DNA of 64,000 bases, taken from positions 62,001 to 126,000 of the forward strand of contig NZ_SDPN01000001.1 in NCBI RefSeq assembly GCF_004134825.1. Direction: 5' to 3'. Made by a program: the position numbers and the translations under genes. The number at the start of each line of letters is the position of its first letter. Position 1 is the stretch's first letter. The stretch is from Agromyces albus (GTDB lineage: Bacteria; Actinomycetota; Actinomycetes; Actinomycetales; Microbacteriaceae). This document shows, in pieces, positions 25,605 to 34,854 of the stretch. The notes beneath the pieces are model-generated. The model was not told the DNA's origin. It saw nothing but the letters and a program-made list of their open reading frames with translations, and ran no database searches.

Positions 25605-26903
25605 CTACTGGCCCGTGCCGATCGACTCGGCCTGCTGCTGCACCGCGGCGAGCGCGTCTTCAACGCTCGTCTCGCCGCGCGTGACCTTCTCGAGCTCCTG
25701 GTCGATGACCGCCGACACCTGCGCCCACGTGGGGATCGCCGGCGGGGCCTTCGAGTCGGTGAGCTGCTCGCCGAAGACGCTGAGGTACGGGTCGTCGGCG
25801 AACACCGCGTCGTCCCATGCGGCCTCGACGCTCGGCAGGTCGGTCGAGATGTCGTACCACGCCACCTGCGTCTCGGGCTGGCTCAGCCAGCGCACGAACT
25901 TCCACGCGGCGTCGCGGTTCTCGCTGTCGTCGAAGACGGCGAGGTTGCCGCCGCCCGTGAAGCTCGTCTGGGTGTCGGCGCCCGGCACCATCGCGACGGC
26001 GAACTTGTCGGCGAACTCGGGTCCGCCCTGTTCGCGCAGCAGGCCCACGTGGAACGGCCCGCTGAAGAACGATCCGACCTCGCCCGAGATGAACTTCTGC
26101 TCGATCTCGCCGCCCTCGAGACGCACGGGCTCGGAGATGCCCTCCTCGAAGAAACTCGCGTAGAACTCGAACGCCTCCTGCCACTCGGGGCTGTCGAGCG
26201 TGAACGTCTCGCCGTCGGAGTCGAGGATGTCTCCACCCTGCTGCCAGGCGAGCGGTGCGACGTACTGCCACGAGTCGAATCCGCCGGGCGGCAGCGAGAC
26301 ACCGGAGGTCGCGCCCTGGCTCTTCAGTGCCGCGGCGAAGGTCTTGTACTCCTCCCACGTCGTGGGCGCTTCGACGCCGGCCGCCTCGGCCAGGTCGGTG
26401 CGGTAGTAGAGCACGCGGGTGTCGACGTACCACGGCACGCCGTAGGCCACGTCGTCGACGACGGTGGTGTTCCACGAGCCCTCGAAGAAGTCGCCCTCGT
26501 CGACGAGTCCGTCGGGCGTCGGCTCGAAGGCACCGGTGGCGGCGAACTCGCCGACCCACGTGGTGCCGAGCATCGAGATGTCGGGGGTCTCGCCGCCGGC
26601 GATGGCAGTGGCGATGCGGTCGTGGGCGCTCTCCCACGGCACTGCGGTGACGTCGATCGTGACGTCGGGGTTCTCCTCCTCGAACTTGGCGGCGAGCTCA
26701 CCGAGCACTTCGCCCTCGTTGCCCATCGCCCAGATCTCGACCGTGCCCGTGGCGGGCTCGTCGTTGATCGCGCCCTTGCTCTCGGGGCCGCCGGCCGCTC
26801 CGTCGCCACGCCCGCACGCGGTCAGCATGATCGCGCCGGCAGCCACGATCGCGCCGGCCGCCACCATGCGCCCGGTTGCTCGCTGTGATCTCCATCGATT
26901 CAT
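25605..26903 (-). CDS. Extracellular sugar-binding lipoprotein
   Basis: A 432-residue solute-binding protein. The N-terminus has a basic start, a hydrophobic stretch and lipobox LTAC (residues about 27-30), so it is anchored to the outer face of the membrane. The mature part is typical of family 1 sugar-binding proteins (VTIDVTAVPWESAHDRIATAIAGG; GVPWYVDTRVLYYRTDL). An in-frame ATG lies five codons upstream; the chosen one has GGAGG 8 bases before it. With GH1 downstream the ligand is probably a beta-glucoside or cello-oligosaccharide. Confidence 0.95.
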   Translation of the reverse strand: MNRWRSQRATGRMVAAGAIVAAGAIMLTACGRGDGAAGGPESKGAINDEPATGTVEIWAMGNEGEVLGELAAKFEEENPDVTIDVTAVPWESAHDRIATAIAGGETPDISMLGTTWVGEFAATGAFEPTPDGLVDEGDFFEGSWNTTVVDDVAYGVPWYVDTRVLYYRTDLAEAAGVEAPTTWEEYKTFAAALKSQGATSGVSLPPGGFDSWQYVAPLAWQQGGDILDSDGETFTLDSPEWQEAFEFYASFFEEGISEPVRLEGGEIEQKFISGEVGSFFSGPFHVGLLREQGGPEFADKFAVAMVPGADTQTSFTGGGNLAVFDDSENRDAAWKFVRWLSQPETQVAWYDISTDLPSVEAAWDDAVFADDPYLSVFGEQLTDSKAPPAIPTWAQVSAVIDQELEKVTRGETSVEDALAAVQQQAESIGTGQ

Positions 26904-26982
26904 CGTCTCGGCCTCCATTGGTCGGTGCCCGCTCGGGGCTCGTGCGACGGCTACCCGACGCAACGCGTCCAACATAGCGCAG

Positions 26983-27033
26983 AAACCTTTCATGCGGTAG
27001 GTTTTAGGCAATGGAAGGCCGGTAGGTTTCAGG
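26983..27033. promoter_or_regulatory. Operator region: AAACC-N12-GGTTT plus a direct repeat CGGTAGGTTTyAGG
   Basis: AAACC at 26983-26987 pairs with GGTTT at 27000-27004. The half-site CGGTAGGTTTTAGG (26995-27008) is repeated as CGGTAGGTTTCAGG (27020-27033), directly against the TetR start codon. Similar to the operators at 5508 and 36344. Confidence 0.72.
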
Positions 27034-27034
27034 T

Positions 27035-27748
27035 ATGAACAGCAATGAGGCGACGGATGCCGCGAGCGGCACGAGCGCGTCGACGCCGACGCCCGAGGCA
27101 TCGGGGCACGAGGCATCCGGTGCCTCGTCATCGCGAGCGCCGCGCGGCAGTTACGCGAAGGGGCAGGCCAAGCGCCAGGAGATCGTCGACGCCGCACTCG
27201 TGGTGTTCGGGCGCAGCGGGTACCACAGCGGATCGCTGCGCGAGATCGCGAAACGGGTCGACCTCACCCTCGCGGGACTCATGCATCACTTCGCCGGCAA
27301 GGAGGAGCTCTTCACCGAGGTGCTCCGCCAGCGCGACGCCCGCGTGCAGGAGGCCGCCGGCGACGTGTCGGAGTTCACCCTGCTCGAGCAGATGCGCAAG
27401 GTCGTCGCCTACAACCAGACCACTCGCGGCCTCACCTCGCTCTACACGGTGATCTCAGCCGAGGCGACCGACAGCGAGCACCCCGCGCACGAGCAGTTCG
27501 CTCGGCGGTACGCCGACACGGCGAACTCGACTCGCGCCGTGCTCGACGATGCCCAACGCGACGGCATCATCCGTGCCGACATCGACACCGCCCACGCCTC
27601 CCGGCTCATCGCCGCCGTGATGGACGGCCTGCAGCAGCAATGGCTGCTCGACGAGTCGGTCGACATGACGGCGGCGTTCGACGAGTTCGTGCGCGGCTAC
27701 CTGCTGGCACCGCGGGGCGACAACGAGGGAACCTCCCCGAAGCGCTGA
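27035..27748 (+). CDS. TetR-family repressor, GSYAKG type (carbohydrate-linked)
   Basis: A 237-residue TetR protein with a 30-residue low-complexity Ala/Ser N-terminal tail before RGSYAKGQAKRQEIV. Recognition helix LTLAGLMHHF; C-terminal domain ends QQQWLLDESVDM. Paralogue of the regulators at 5564 and 35708. Divergent from the beta-glucoside ABC/GH1 operon and very likely its repressor. The start codon abuts a half-site, which indicates autoregulation. Confidence 0.9.
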   Translation: MNSNEATDAASGTSASTPTPEASGHEASGASSSRAPRGSYAKGQAKRQEIVDAALVVFGRSGYHSGSLREIAKRVDLTLAGLMHHFAGKEELFTEVLRQRDARVQEAAGDVSEFTLLEQMRKVVAYNQTTRGLTSLYTVISAEATDSEHPAHEQFARRYADTANSTRAVLDDAQRDGIIRADIDTAHASRLIAAVMDGLQQQWLLDESVDMTAAFDEFVRGYLLAPRGDNEGTSPKR

Positions 27749-27759
27749 GGCCTCAGCGC
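27742..27759. terminator. Palindrome GCGCTGAGG/CCTCAGCGC
   Basis: A perfect 18-base palindrome that includes the TetR stop codon and lies before the stop of the convergent MMPL gene. It can form a stem in either transcript; no T-run. Probable bidirectional terminator. Confidence 0.5.
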
Positions 27760-27783
27760 CGCCCCGACGACATCGCGCGGCGG

Positions 27784-30147
27784 TCAGGCGGCGTGGTGTC
27801 GCCGCTCGAGCGCCGCTCCCTCGACGTCGACGTTCGGCAGGATGCGGTCGAGCCAGCGCGGGATCCACCACGCCGACCTGCCGAGCAGGTGCATGAGCGC
27901 CGGCATGAGGAGCATCCGCACGACGAAGGCGTCGAGGAGCACCCCGAGCGCCAGGCCGAATCCGATCGAACGGATCATCGTCGACTCGGCGAACACGAAC
28001 CCGCCGAACACCGAGACCATGATGAGGCCGGCCGCGGTGACGACGGTTCGACCGGCGCGGAATCCTCGCGCCACGGCGATCCTGGCCGATGCGCCGTGCA
28101 CGTACGCCTCCCGCATGCCCGACGCGAGGAACAGCTGGTAGTCCATGGCGAGCCCGAACAGGATGCCCACGAGGATCACCGGCAGGAAGCTCAGGATCGG
28201 GCCGGGCTGGATCCCGAGCGGTTCGGCGAACCATCCCCATTGGAAGACCGCGACGATCGCTCCATAGGTGGCGAACAGGGAGAGGATGAACCCGCCGGTC
28301 GCGATGAGGGGCACGAGGATCGAGCGGAACACCAGGATCATGATGAGCAGCGACAGGCCCACGACGACCACGAGGTAGAGCGGCAGCACGTTCGCGAGGT
28401 TCTCGGAGATGTCGATGTTGATCGCGGCCTGGCCGGCGACGCCGAGCGGCATGTCGCCGTCGACCGGCGGCAGCTCGCGCAGGGCCTGCACGAGTTCTCC
28501 GGTCGAGACGCTGTTCGGGCCCTCCTCGGGCACGACCTGGAAGGCGGCGAGCCGGTCGTCGTCGGAGACCGCGATCGGGGCGACGGCGGCCACGTCGTGC
28601 TGCTCGGCGATGGTGCGTGCGACGTCGAGCTGGGCTTCGACGACGGCGTCGTCATCGAGCCCGGCGGGCAGCTCCGCGGTGACGAGGAGCGGGCCGTTGG
28701 CGCCGGCACCGAAGGCGTCTTCGGTCGTGGTGAACGCCTCGTACTCCGCCGAGTGCTCGGGTGCAGTCGAACCGTCGGGCAGTCCGACCCGCATCGAGAG
28801 CGCAGGGATCGCGATGGTGAGCAGCGCCGCGGCGGTCATGGCGACGGTCAGCACCGCGCGCCACGTCGGCATGGGCCGAGACGTGGTGTCCTCGTGATGC
28901 TCCTCTCCGATCCGCGCGCGAGCGCGACGGCCGAGCACCCTCGGGCCGAGCAGGCCGAGCAGTGCCGGGGTGAGGGTCACGGCGATGAGCACGGCGATCG
29001 CCACAGCGATCGCGCCGACGGTGCCCATGAGGCCGAGGAACGGCACGCCGGTGACGTTGAGGGCGAGCAGCGCGACGATCACGGTCGCGCCGGCGAAGAC
29101 GACGGCGTTCCCGGCGGTGCCGTTCGCAAGCCCGATCGACTCGCGCACCTCGGCGCCCTCCAGGAGCTGCTTGCGGTGGCGATTGATGATGAACAAGGAG
29201 TAGTCGATGCCGACCGCCAGGCCGAGCATGATGGCGAGCACCGGGGTGACCGAGGCCATCTGCACGACGCCGGAGAACGCGAGCGAGCCCGTTGCGGCGA
29301 CCGCGATGCCGAGGATCGCGGTCACGAGGGGAAGCGCGGCCGCGAGGATCGAGCCGAGCATGACGAGGAGCACGACGGCGGCGAACACCACGCCGACGAT
29401 CTCGCCGACCCCGAACAGCGGAGGCGGGCCTTGCGCGATGTCGCTCGAGAACGACGCCTCGGTGCCGTCGATCGGTTCGGACTCGAAGTGCTCGATGACG
29501 GCGTTCTTCGTCTCCTCCGAGAGCTCGAGGCGGGGCTGCGTGAAGGCGACGTTGACGAGGGCGGTCGAGCCGTCTTCCGAGACGACGCGGATGCCGCTCG
29601 AGAGCTCGAGCAGCTCTGCACCGGTCTCGAGCTGCTCGCTCTTCTCGTCGAGCTCGTCGCGCGCGTCGTCGAGTTGGGCCTGCTGCTCGGGAAGCTGGGC
29701 GCCTTGCGCGTCGAGTTGCGCCTGCTGCGCGTCGAGCTGCGTCCGGCCGTCTTCGATCTGCTTTCGGCCGTCGACGACCTCCTGCTGTCGCTCGGCCCGC
29801 TGCTGCTCGACGTCGAAGGGATCGACGACATCGGCGACCTCCGGAAGGTCGCGGCCGTCGGCGACGAGCGCGCTGATCTGCTCGTGCTGCTCAGCCGTGA
29901 ACGCCGTGCCGTCGGTCGTCTCGAAGACCACTGATCCTGCTGCGCCACTGAAATCGGGAAGGTGCTCCTGAAGTTCATCGGTCACCGCGCCAGATGCGGT
30001 GCCCGGGATGTCGAAGCTCGTCGTAAGCCCCTTGAACCCGATTGCGAAGCCGCCGGCGGCGATCGCCGCCACGACGACCCACGCCGCGATGACCACCCAG
30101 GTTCGCCGGGCGGCCAGCTTGCCGAGCCGGTGGAGCAATTCCGCCAT
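27784..30147 (-). CDS. MMPL/RND-family membrane transporter
   Basis: A 787-residue exporter with two MMPL repeats, each a transmembrane helix, a large extracytoplasmic loop and five further helices. The first loop contains a long coiled-coil rich in Gln (about 130-200, with repeats of the form AQLDAQ and EQQAQLDDA). Known relatives move lipids, siderophores or hydrophobic drugs by proton motive force. The start MAELLHRLG is chosen for GGAG 7 bases before it; an ATG two codons upstream is an alternative. Divergent from a TetR gene with a palindromic operator between them. Confidence 0.9.
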   Translation of the reverse strand: MAELLHRLGKLAARRTWVVIAAWVVVAAIAAGGFAIGFKGLTTSFDIPGTASGAVTDELQEHLPDFSGAAGSVVFETTDGTAFTAEQHEQISALVADGRDLPEVADVVDPFDVEQQRAERQQEVVDGRKQIEDGRTQLDAQQAQLDAQGAQLPEQQAQLDDARDELDEKSEQLETGAELLELSSGIRVVSEDGSTALVNVAFTQPRLELSEETKNAVIEHFESEPIDGTEASFSSDIAQGPPPLFGVGEIVGVVFAAVVLLVMLGSILAAALPLVTAILGIAVAATGSLAFSGVVQMASVTPVLAIMLGLAVGIDYSLFIINRHRKQLLEGAEVRESIGLANGTAGNAVVFAGATVIVALLALNVTGVPFLGLMGTVGAIAVAIAVLIAVTLTPALLGLLGPRVLGRRARARIGEEHHEDTTSRPMPTWRAVLTVAMTAAALLTIAIPALSMRVGLPDGSTAPEHSAEYEAFTTTEDAFGAGANGPLLVTAELPAGLDDDAVVEAQLDVARTIAEQHDVAAVAPIAVSDDDRLAAFQVVPEEGPNSVSTGELVQALRELPPVDGDMPLGVAGQAAINIDISENLANVLPLYLVVVVGLSLLIMILVFRSILVPLIATGGFILSLFATYGAIVAVFQWGWFAEPLGIQPGPILSFLPVILVGILFGLAMDYQLFLASGMREAYVHGASARIAVARGFRAGRTVVTAAGLIMVSVFGGFVFAESTMIRSIGFGLALGVLLDAFVVRMLLMPALMHLLGRSAWWIPRWLDRILPNVDVEGAALERRHHAA

Positions 30148-30181
30148 TTTCATTCTCCAGTCAGGTTCCCCGGATAAACAA

Positions 30182-30202
30182 TACGCAACGCACCGTTGCG
30201 TA
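30182..30202. promoter_or_regulatory. TetR operator TACGCAACG-N3-CGTTGCGTA
   Basis: A perfect 9-base inverted repeat in the 76-base gap between the MMPL and TetR genes. The close half-sites fit a TetR dimer. It overlaps both expected promoters. Confidence 0.85.
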
Positions 30203-30223
30203 AACTGAGGATAGGGTGTGAAG

Positions 30224-30808
30224 ATGGCCAACGGACGGCGCGGTGCCCCACGCAACGAGGAGGCCCGGCTTGCGATCCTGCAGGCCACGGCGAACCAATT
30301 CATCACTCGTCACTACGAGCACCTCACCGTCGAGGGCATCGCCGCCGACGCCGGCGTGAGCAAGCAGACGATCTACCGCTGGTGGCCGACCAAGGGCGCG
30401 CTCATCGCGGAAGCGATGATCGAGGGGCTCCTGTTCGCCGAACCGCTCACGCCGCTCGACACCGGCGATCTGCGGCACGACCTGGTGACGTGGCTCGACA
30501 CGTTGTTCGAGTTCGCCCGAGATGAGCGCAACGAGGCACTCGTGCGCTCACTCGTGGCGGCGGCCGCCGAGAACGCCGATGTCGGACTCCGGCTCAGCGA
30601 GTCCGTCGGCGCGGCGTCAACCCTCATCGCACGGCTCGAATCGGGCATCGAGACCTCCGAGCTCCGCCCCGACGCTCCGGTCACGGATATCGTCAACGCG
30701 CTCCTCGGGGCGTTCATCGTGCGAATACTGACCCGAATACCGACCGATGTGGGCGCTGCCACGCGACTCGTCGATGCCGTGCTCGGCCCCGCACCGGCCA
30801 GCCGGTAG
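30224..30808 (+). CDS. TetR-family regulator of the MMPL exporter
   Basis: A 194-residue TetR protein with helix-turn-helix at about 13-60 (LTVEGIAADAGVSKQTIYRWWPTKGALIAEA) and a TetR_C_16-like C-terminal domain (GAFIVRILTRIP). AGGG lies 7 bases before the ATG; an in-frame GTG lies two codons upstream. It presumably represses the divergent MMPL gene until an exported compound binds. Confidence 0.9.
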   Translation: MANGRRGAPRNEEARLAILQATANQFITRHYEHLTVEGIAADAGVSKQTIYRWWPTKGALIAEAMIEGLLFAEPLTPLDTGDLRHDLVTWLDTLFEFARDERNEALVRSLVAAAAENADVGLRLSESVGAASTLIARLESGIETSELRPDAPVTDIVNALLGAFIVRILTRIPTDVGAATRLVDAVLGPAPASR

Positions 30809-30836
30809 CCGGGAACGCCAGCCGCGAACCCTCAGG

Positions 30837-31334
30837 TCACGCCGCGCCGAGCTTCGCCCTGGCGTAGTGGCGGCGCGCCTTCTCGCGGTTGCCGCACGTC
30901 TCCATCGAGTGCCACTTGCGCGCGTTCGCGCGACTCTCGTCGATGAGGAAGTGCTGGCAGTCGGCAGCGGCGCACGGCCGGATGCGCGAGCCCTGCTCCC
31001 CCTGCAGCGCGCTCCACTCCTCGATCGCCTTCGCGCCGATCGCGAGTGCGGGGTCGACCTCGTCGACCCACTCGATGCCGCCGTCGTGCAGTTCGGCGCG
31101 CTTGCGCATGGCGCCGGCCCACGGCGCGAGCGCAATGGCATCCGTCTCCCCTCGCAGGAACGGCACGAGCACCTCGCGCGCCGCCCGCGCATCGGCGATC
31201 TCCTCGCGGGTGCCGGCGTGGCCGTGGGCCTTGAGCCACGCGGATGCCGCGGTGTCGTCGCCGAGCTCGTCGCTGACCTCGTCGCCGAGCACGAGGCGCG
31301 AGTTCACGAGGTCGAGCAGCAGAGAGGCAGACAT
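30837..31334 (-). CDS. CGNR zinc-finger / ABATE-domain regulator
   Basis: A 165-residue second CGNR protein: short ABATE domain, then CAAADCQHFLIDESRANARKW and METCGNREKARRHYARAK with four cysteines. Sequence identity to the CGNR protein at 21594 is low outside the finger. Divergent from a chloroperoxidase-like hydrolase, with a perfect 12-base inverted repeat split between the two promoters. Converges on the TetR gene with 28 bases between stops. Confidence 0.9.
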   Translation of the reverse strand: MSASLLLDLVNSRLVLGDEVSDELGDDTAASAWLKAHGHAGTREEIADARAAREVLVPFLRGETDAIALAPWAGAMRKRAELHDGGIEWVDEVDPALAIGAKAIEEWSALQGEQGSRIRPCAAADCQHFLIDESRANARKWHSMETCGNREKARRHYARAKLGAA

Positions 31335-31356
31335 GAGGGGTCTCGATTCGGACGGT

Positions 31357-32357
<1,001 letters not shown>

Positions 32358-32382
32358 GCCACAGCGCAGTCAGCACGAAGAC

Positions 32383-32416
32383 GAGAGGAGCGGATGCCGC
32401 AGCATCCGCTCCTCTC
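32383..32416. terminator. Strong bidirectional hairpin terminator
   Basis: A perfect 15-base stem, GAGAGGAGCGGATGC / GCATCCGCTCCTCTC, with a CGCA loop, between two convergent genes. No T-run. The stem contains the GGATGC/GCATCC motif on both arms. Confidence 0.85.
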
Positions 32417-32421
32417 TCACG

Positions 32422-33669
32422 TCACTCGCCGTGCAGCTCCTCGAGCACGGCCTCGAGCTGGTCGACCGCCCAGTCGAGGTCGCCCTGCTCCACGACGATC
32501 GGCGGCGCGAGCCGGATCGTCGAACCGTGCGTGTCCTTCACGAGCACGCCCCGGCGCATGAGCGCCTCGCACACCACGCGACCCGTCGCGAGCTCGGGGT
32601 CGATGTCGATGCCGGCCCAGAGGCCCGCGCCGCGCACCGCGACGACGCCGCGCCCGACGAGCGCCTCGAGTCGGTCGTGCAGGTGCGCGCCGAGGGCTCG
32701 GGCACGCTCCTGCGGCTCGCCCGTCGCGAGCATGCGCACGACCTCGAGGCCGATCGCTGCGGCGAGCGGGTTGCCGCCGAACGTCGAGCCGTGCTGGCCC
32801 GGCTGGAGCACTCCCAGCACGTCGCGGTCGCCGACCACCGCGGAGACGGGCACGATGCCGCCGCCGAGGGCCTTGCCGAGCAGGTAGAGGTCGGGCACGA
32901 CGCCCACGAGGTCGCACGCGAACGTCGAACCCGTGCGGCCGAGGCCCGACTGGATCTCGTCGGCGATGAGCAGCACGTTGTGGCGACGGGTGATCTCGCG
33001 CAGCGCCGGCAGGAAGTCCGCCGATGGCACGAGGATGCCCGACTCGCCCTGGATCGGCTCGACGAGCACCGCGACGGTGTCGTCGTCGATGGCCGCCTCG
33101 ACCGCCGCGGCATCGCCGTAGGGCACCGTGCGGAACCCAGGGGTGTACGGCCCGAAGTCGTCGTGCGCGTCGGCGTCGTCGCTGAACGAGATGATCGTCG
33201 TCGTGCGGCCGTGGAAGTTGCCCGCCATCACGATGATGTTCGCGGCATCCGCTGCCACGCCCTTCACCCGGTAGCCCCACGCGCGAGCGACCTTGATGCC
33301 CGACTCCACGGCCTCGGCGCCGGTGTTCATCGGAAGCACCATGTCCTTGCCGGCGAGCGCGGCGAGCTCGGTCACGAACGGGCCGAGCTGGTCGTTGTGG
33401 AACGCGCGGCTCGTGAGCGTGATGCGGCCGAGCTGCGCGCGCGCCACATCGAGGAGGCGTTCGTTGCCGTGGCCGAAGTTCACGGCCGAGTAGGCGGCGA
33501 GGCAATCGAGATAGCGGCGGCCGTCGACATCCGTCACCCAGGCGCCGTCGCCGCGCTCCACTACGACGGGCAGCGGGTGGTAATTGTGGGCCGCGTGCTC
33601 GTCTTCCGCACGGATGAGCTCTGCGGTGCGCTCGCTCACGCCCGTGGCCTCGGTCACGTCGCGGCTCAT
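32422..33669 (-). CDS. rocD: Ornithine aminotransferase
   Basis: A 415-residue class-III PLP aminotransferase that moves the delta-amino group of ornithine to 2-oxoglutarate, giving glutamate semialdehyde. Visible: NTGAEAVESGIK (114-126), LLIADEIQSGLGRTG (PLP ring contact), and the Schiff-base Lys in LLGKALGGG (K266). The ATGA overlap with ddaH shows a coupled two-gene operon. The product is the same intermediate handled by the P5C dehydrogenase part of PutA, encoded 8 kb away. Confidence 0.93.
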   Translation of the reverse strand: MSRDVTEATGVSERTAELIRAEDEHAAHNYHPLPVVVERGDGAWVTDVDGRRYLDCLAAYSAVNFGHGNERLLDVARAQLGRITLTSRAFHNDQLGPFVTELAALAGKDMVLPMNTGAEAVESGIKVARAWGYRVKGVAADAANIIVMAGNFHGRTTTIISFSDDADAHDDFGPYTPGFRTVPYGDAAAVEAAIDDDTVAVLVEPIQGESGILVPSADFLPALREITRRHNVLLIADEIQSGLGRTGSTFACDLVGVVPDLYLLGKALGGGIVPVSAVVGDRDVLGVLQPGQHGSTFGGNPLAAAIGLEVVRMLATGEPQERARALGAHLHDRLEALVGRGVVAVRGAGLWAGIDIDPELATGRVVCEALMRRGVLVKDTHGSTIRLAPPIVVEQGDLDWAVDQLEAVLEELHGE

Positions 33670-34526
33670 CGGCGCAGCTCCAGCGTGCAGCACTTCACGC
33701 CGCCGCCGCCGCGCAGCAGCTCGGAGAGATCGACGCCGATCGGGTTGTAGCCGTGCTCACGCAACTGCCGCTCGAAGTCGGCCGCCCGCGAGGCGATGAC
33801 CACGTTGTGGCCGTCGCTGAACGAATTGAGACCGAGCACCGCGGCATCCGTCTCATTGACGATGATCGCGTCGGGGTACCGCTCACGCAGCACGGCGACG
33901 GATGCCTCGTCGAACGCGCTCGGCAGATAGGCGATGTGCTCCTGGCCGGGCGTCGGGTCGAGCACTGCGACGGCGGTGTCGAGGTGGTAGAAGCTCGGAT
34001 CCACGAGCCGGAGGGTCACGATCTCGCGACCGGAGATGCGGCCGAGCTCCTCGTGCGAGAGCGAGTCGCTGCGGAAGCCCGTGCCGGCGAGGATCGTGTC
34101 GCCGACGAGCAGGAAGTCGCCTTCGCCCTCGTTGATCTCCTCGGGAACGCGCACGTCGAAACCGGCCTCGCGGAACCAGTCCATGTATGCGGGGCCCTCG
34201 GGCTGGCGCTCGGGATGCGTGAACTTCGCGCCGTAGGCGATGCCGTCGATGACGAACCCGCCATTCGCGGCGTAGACCATGTCGGGCAGGCCCTCGATGG
34301 GGTCGATGAGCTGCACCTCGAAGCCGAGGCCGACGTACGTGTCGTAGAGCGCCTGCCACTGCGTGAGGGCGAGGCTCGTGTCGGTGGGCTCGGCCGGGTT
34401 CATCCACGGGTTGATGCGGTACACGACCGTGAAGTGCTCAGGGCGGCACATCAGGACGCTGCGGCCGGTGGGTCTGCGTTCGGGCCGGATCTCCGGCTGG
34501 TCTTCGGTCTGGATCACGGTCGACAT
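33666..34526 (-). CDS. ddaH: Dimethylargininase-like guanidine hydrolase
   Basis: A 286-residue pentein-fold enzyme. Family residues are seen in VYAANGGFV, EGEGDFLLVGDTILAGTG, the catalytic His in FYHLDTAVAVL, and the nucleophile Cys in the C-terminal GGGVKCCTLEL. The usual reaction is hydrolysis of N,N-dimethylarginine to citrulline and dimethylamine. It precedes and overlaps rocD, which needs ornithine, so the in vivo substrate may differ (for instance arginine-derived). ATG chosen by the conserved length; a longer upstream frame has no family match. Confidence 0.88.
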   Translation of the reverse strand: MSTVIQTEDQPEIRPERRPTGRSVLMCRPEHFTVVYRINPWMNPAEPTDTSLALTQWQALYDTYVGLGFEVQLIDPIEGLPDMVYAANGGFVIDGIAYGAKFTHPERQPEGPAYMDWFREAGFDVRVPEEINEGEGDFLLVGDTILAGTGFRSDSLSHEELGRISGREIVTLRLVDPSFYHLDTAVAVLDPTPGQEHIAYLPSAFDEASVAVLRERYPDAIIVNETDAAVLGLNSFSDGHNVVIASRAADFERQLREHGYNPIGVDLSELLRGGGGVKCCTLELRR

Positions 34527-34854
34527 CTCACTCCTCGAGAGCACTTGCGGAGGTTGCGACGCACCATTTCGTGGTGAATGGGGTCGCCTCGGTCCGCGGT
34601 GTGGGCAAAGACGGCGGACCAGGTCACTCTCGCGAGCCTCGACGACGACGTTCGAGTTGTCGCCGTCGAGACGCCACTTCCAGTGTGAACGGAATCGAGC
34701 TGCGGTTCCCGGATTGGTGCGCAGTTTTCGTGCCCGTTCGGCGCGAATTCGCGACATCCGTGCGTGAATCAGCGGTCGGATGCCGCGACCTGCGCGTCTC
34801 GGTACCGGTTTCCGGCACAGCCCGCCGATGCGGGATGGCTCCCGATCGGCCGCC
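34527..34854. other. Non-coding 328-base leader region of ddaH-rocD
   Basis: No gene recognised on either strand. The only site seen is an inverted repeat CACCA-N5-TGGTG at 34562-34576, about 40 bases upstream of ddaH, which could bind an Lrp-type regulator. The rest shows no repeat or structure of note. It lies between ddaH and the 3' end of the LLM oxidoreductase gene. Confidence 0.5.

Noticed and set aside
27640-29934. Long frame antisense to the MMPL gene
   Set aside because: Mirror of the MMPL codons (Glu/His/Asp/Arg repeats); not a protein family.
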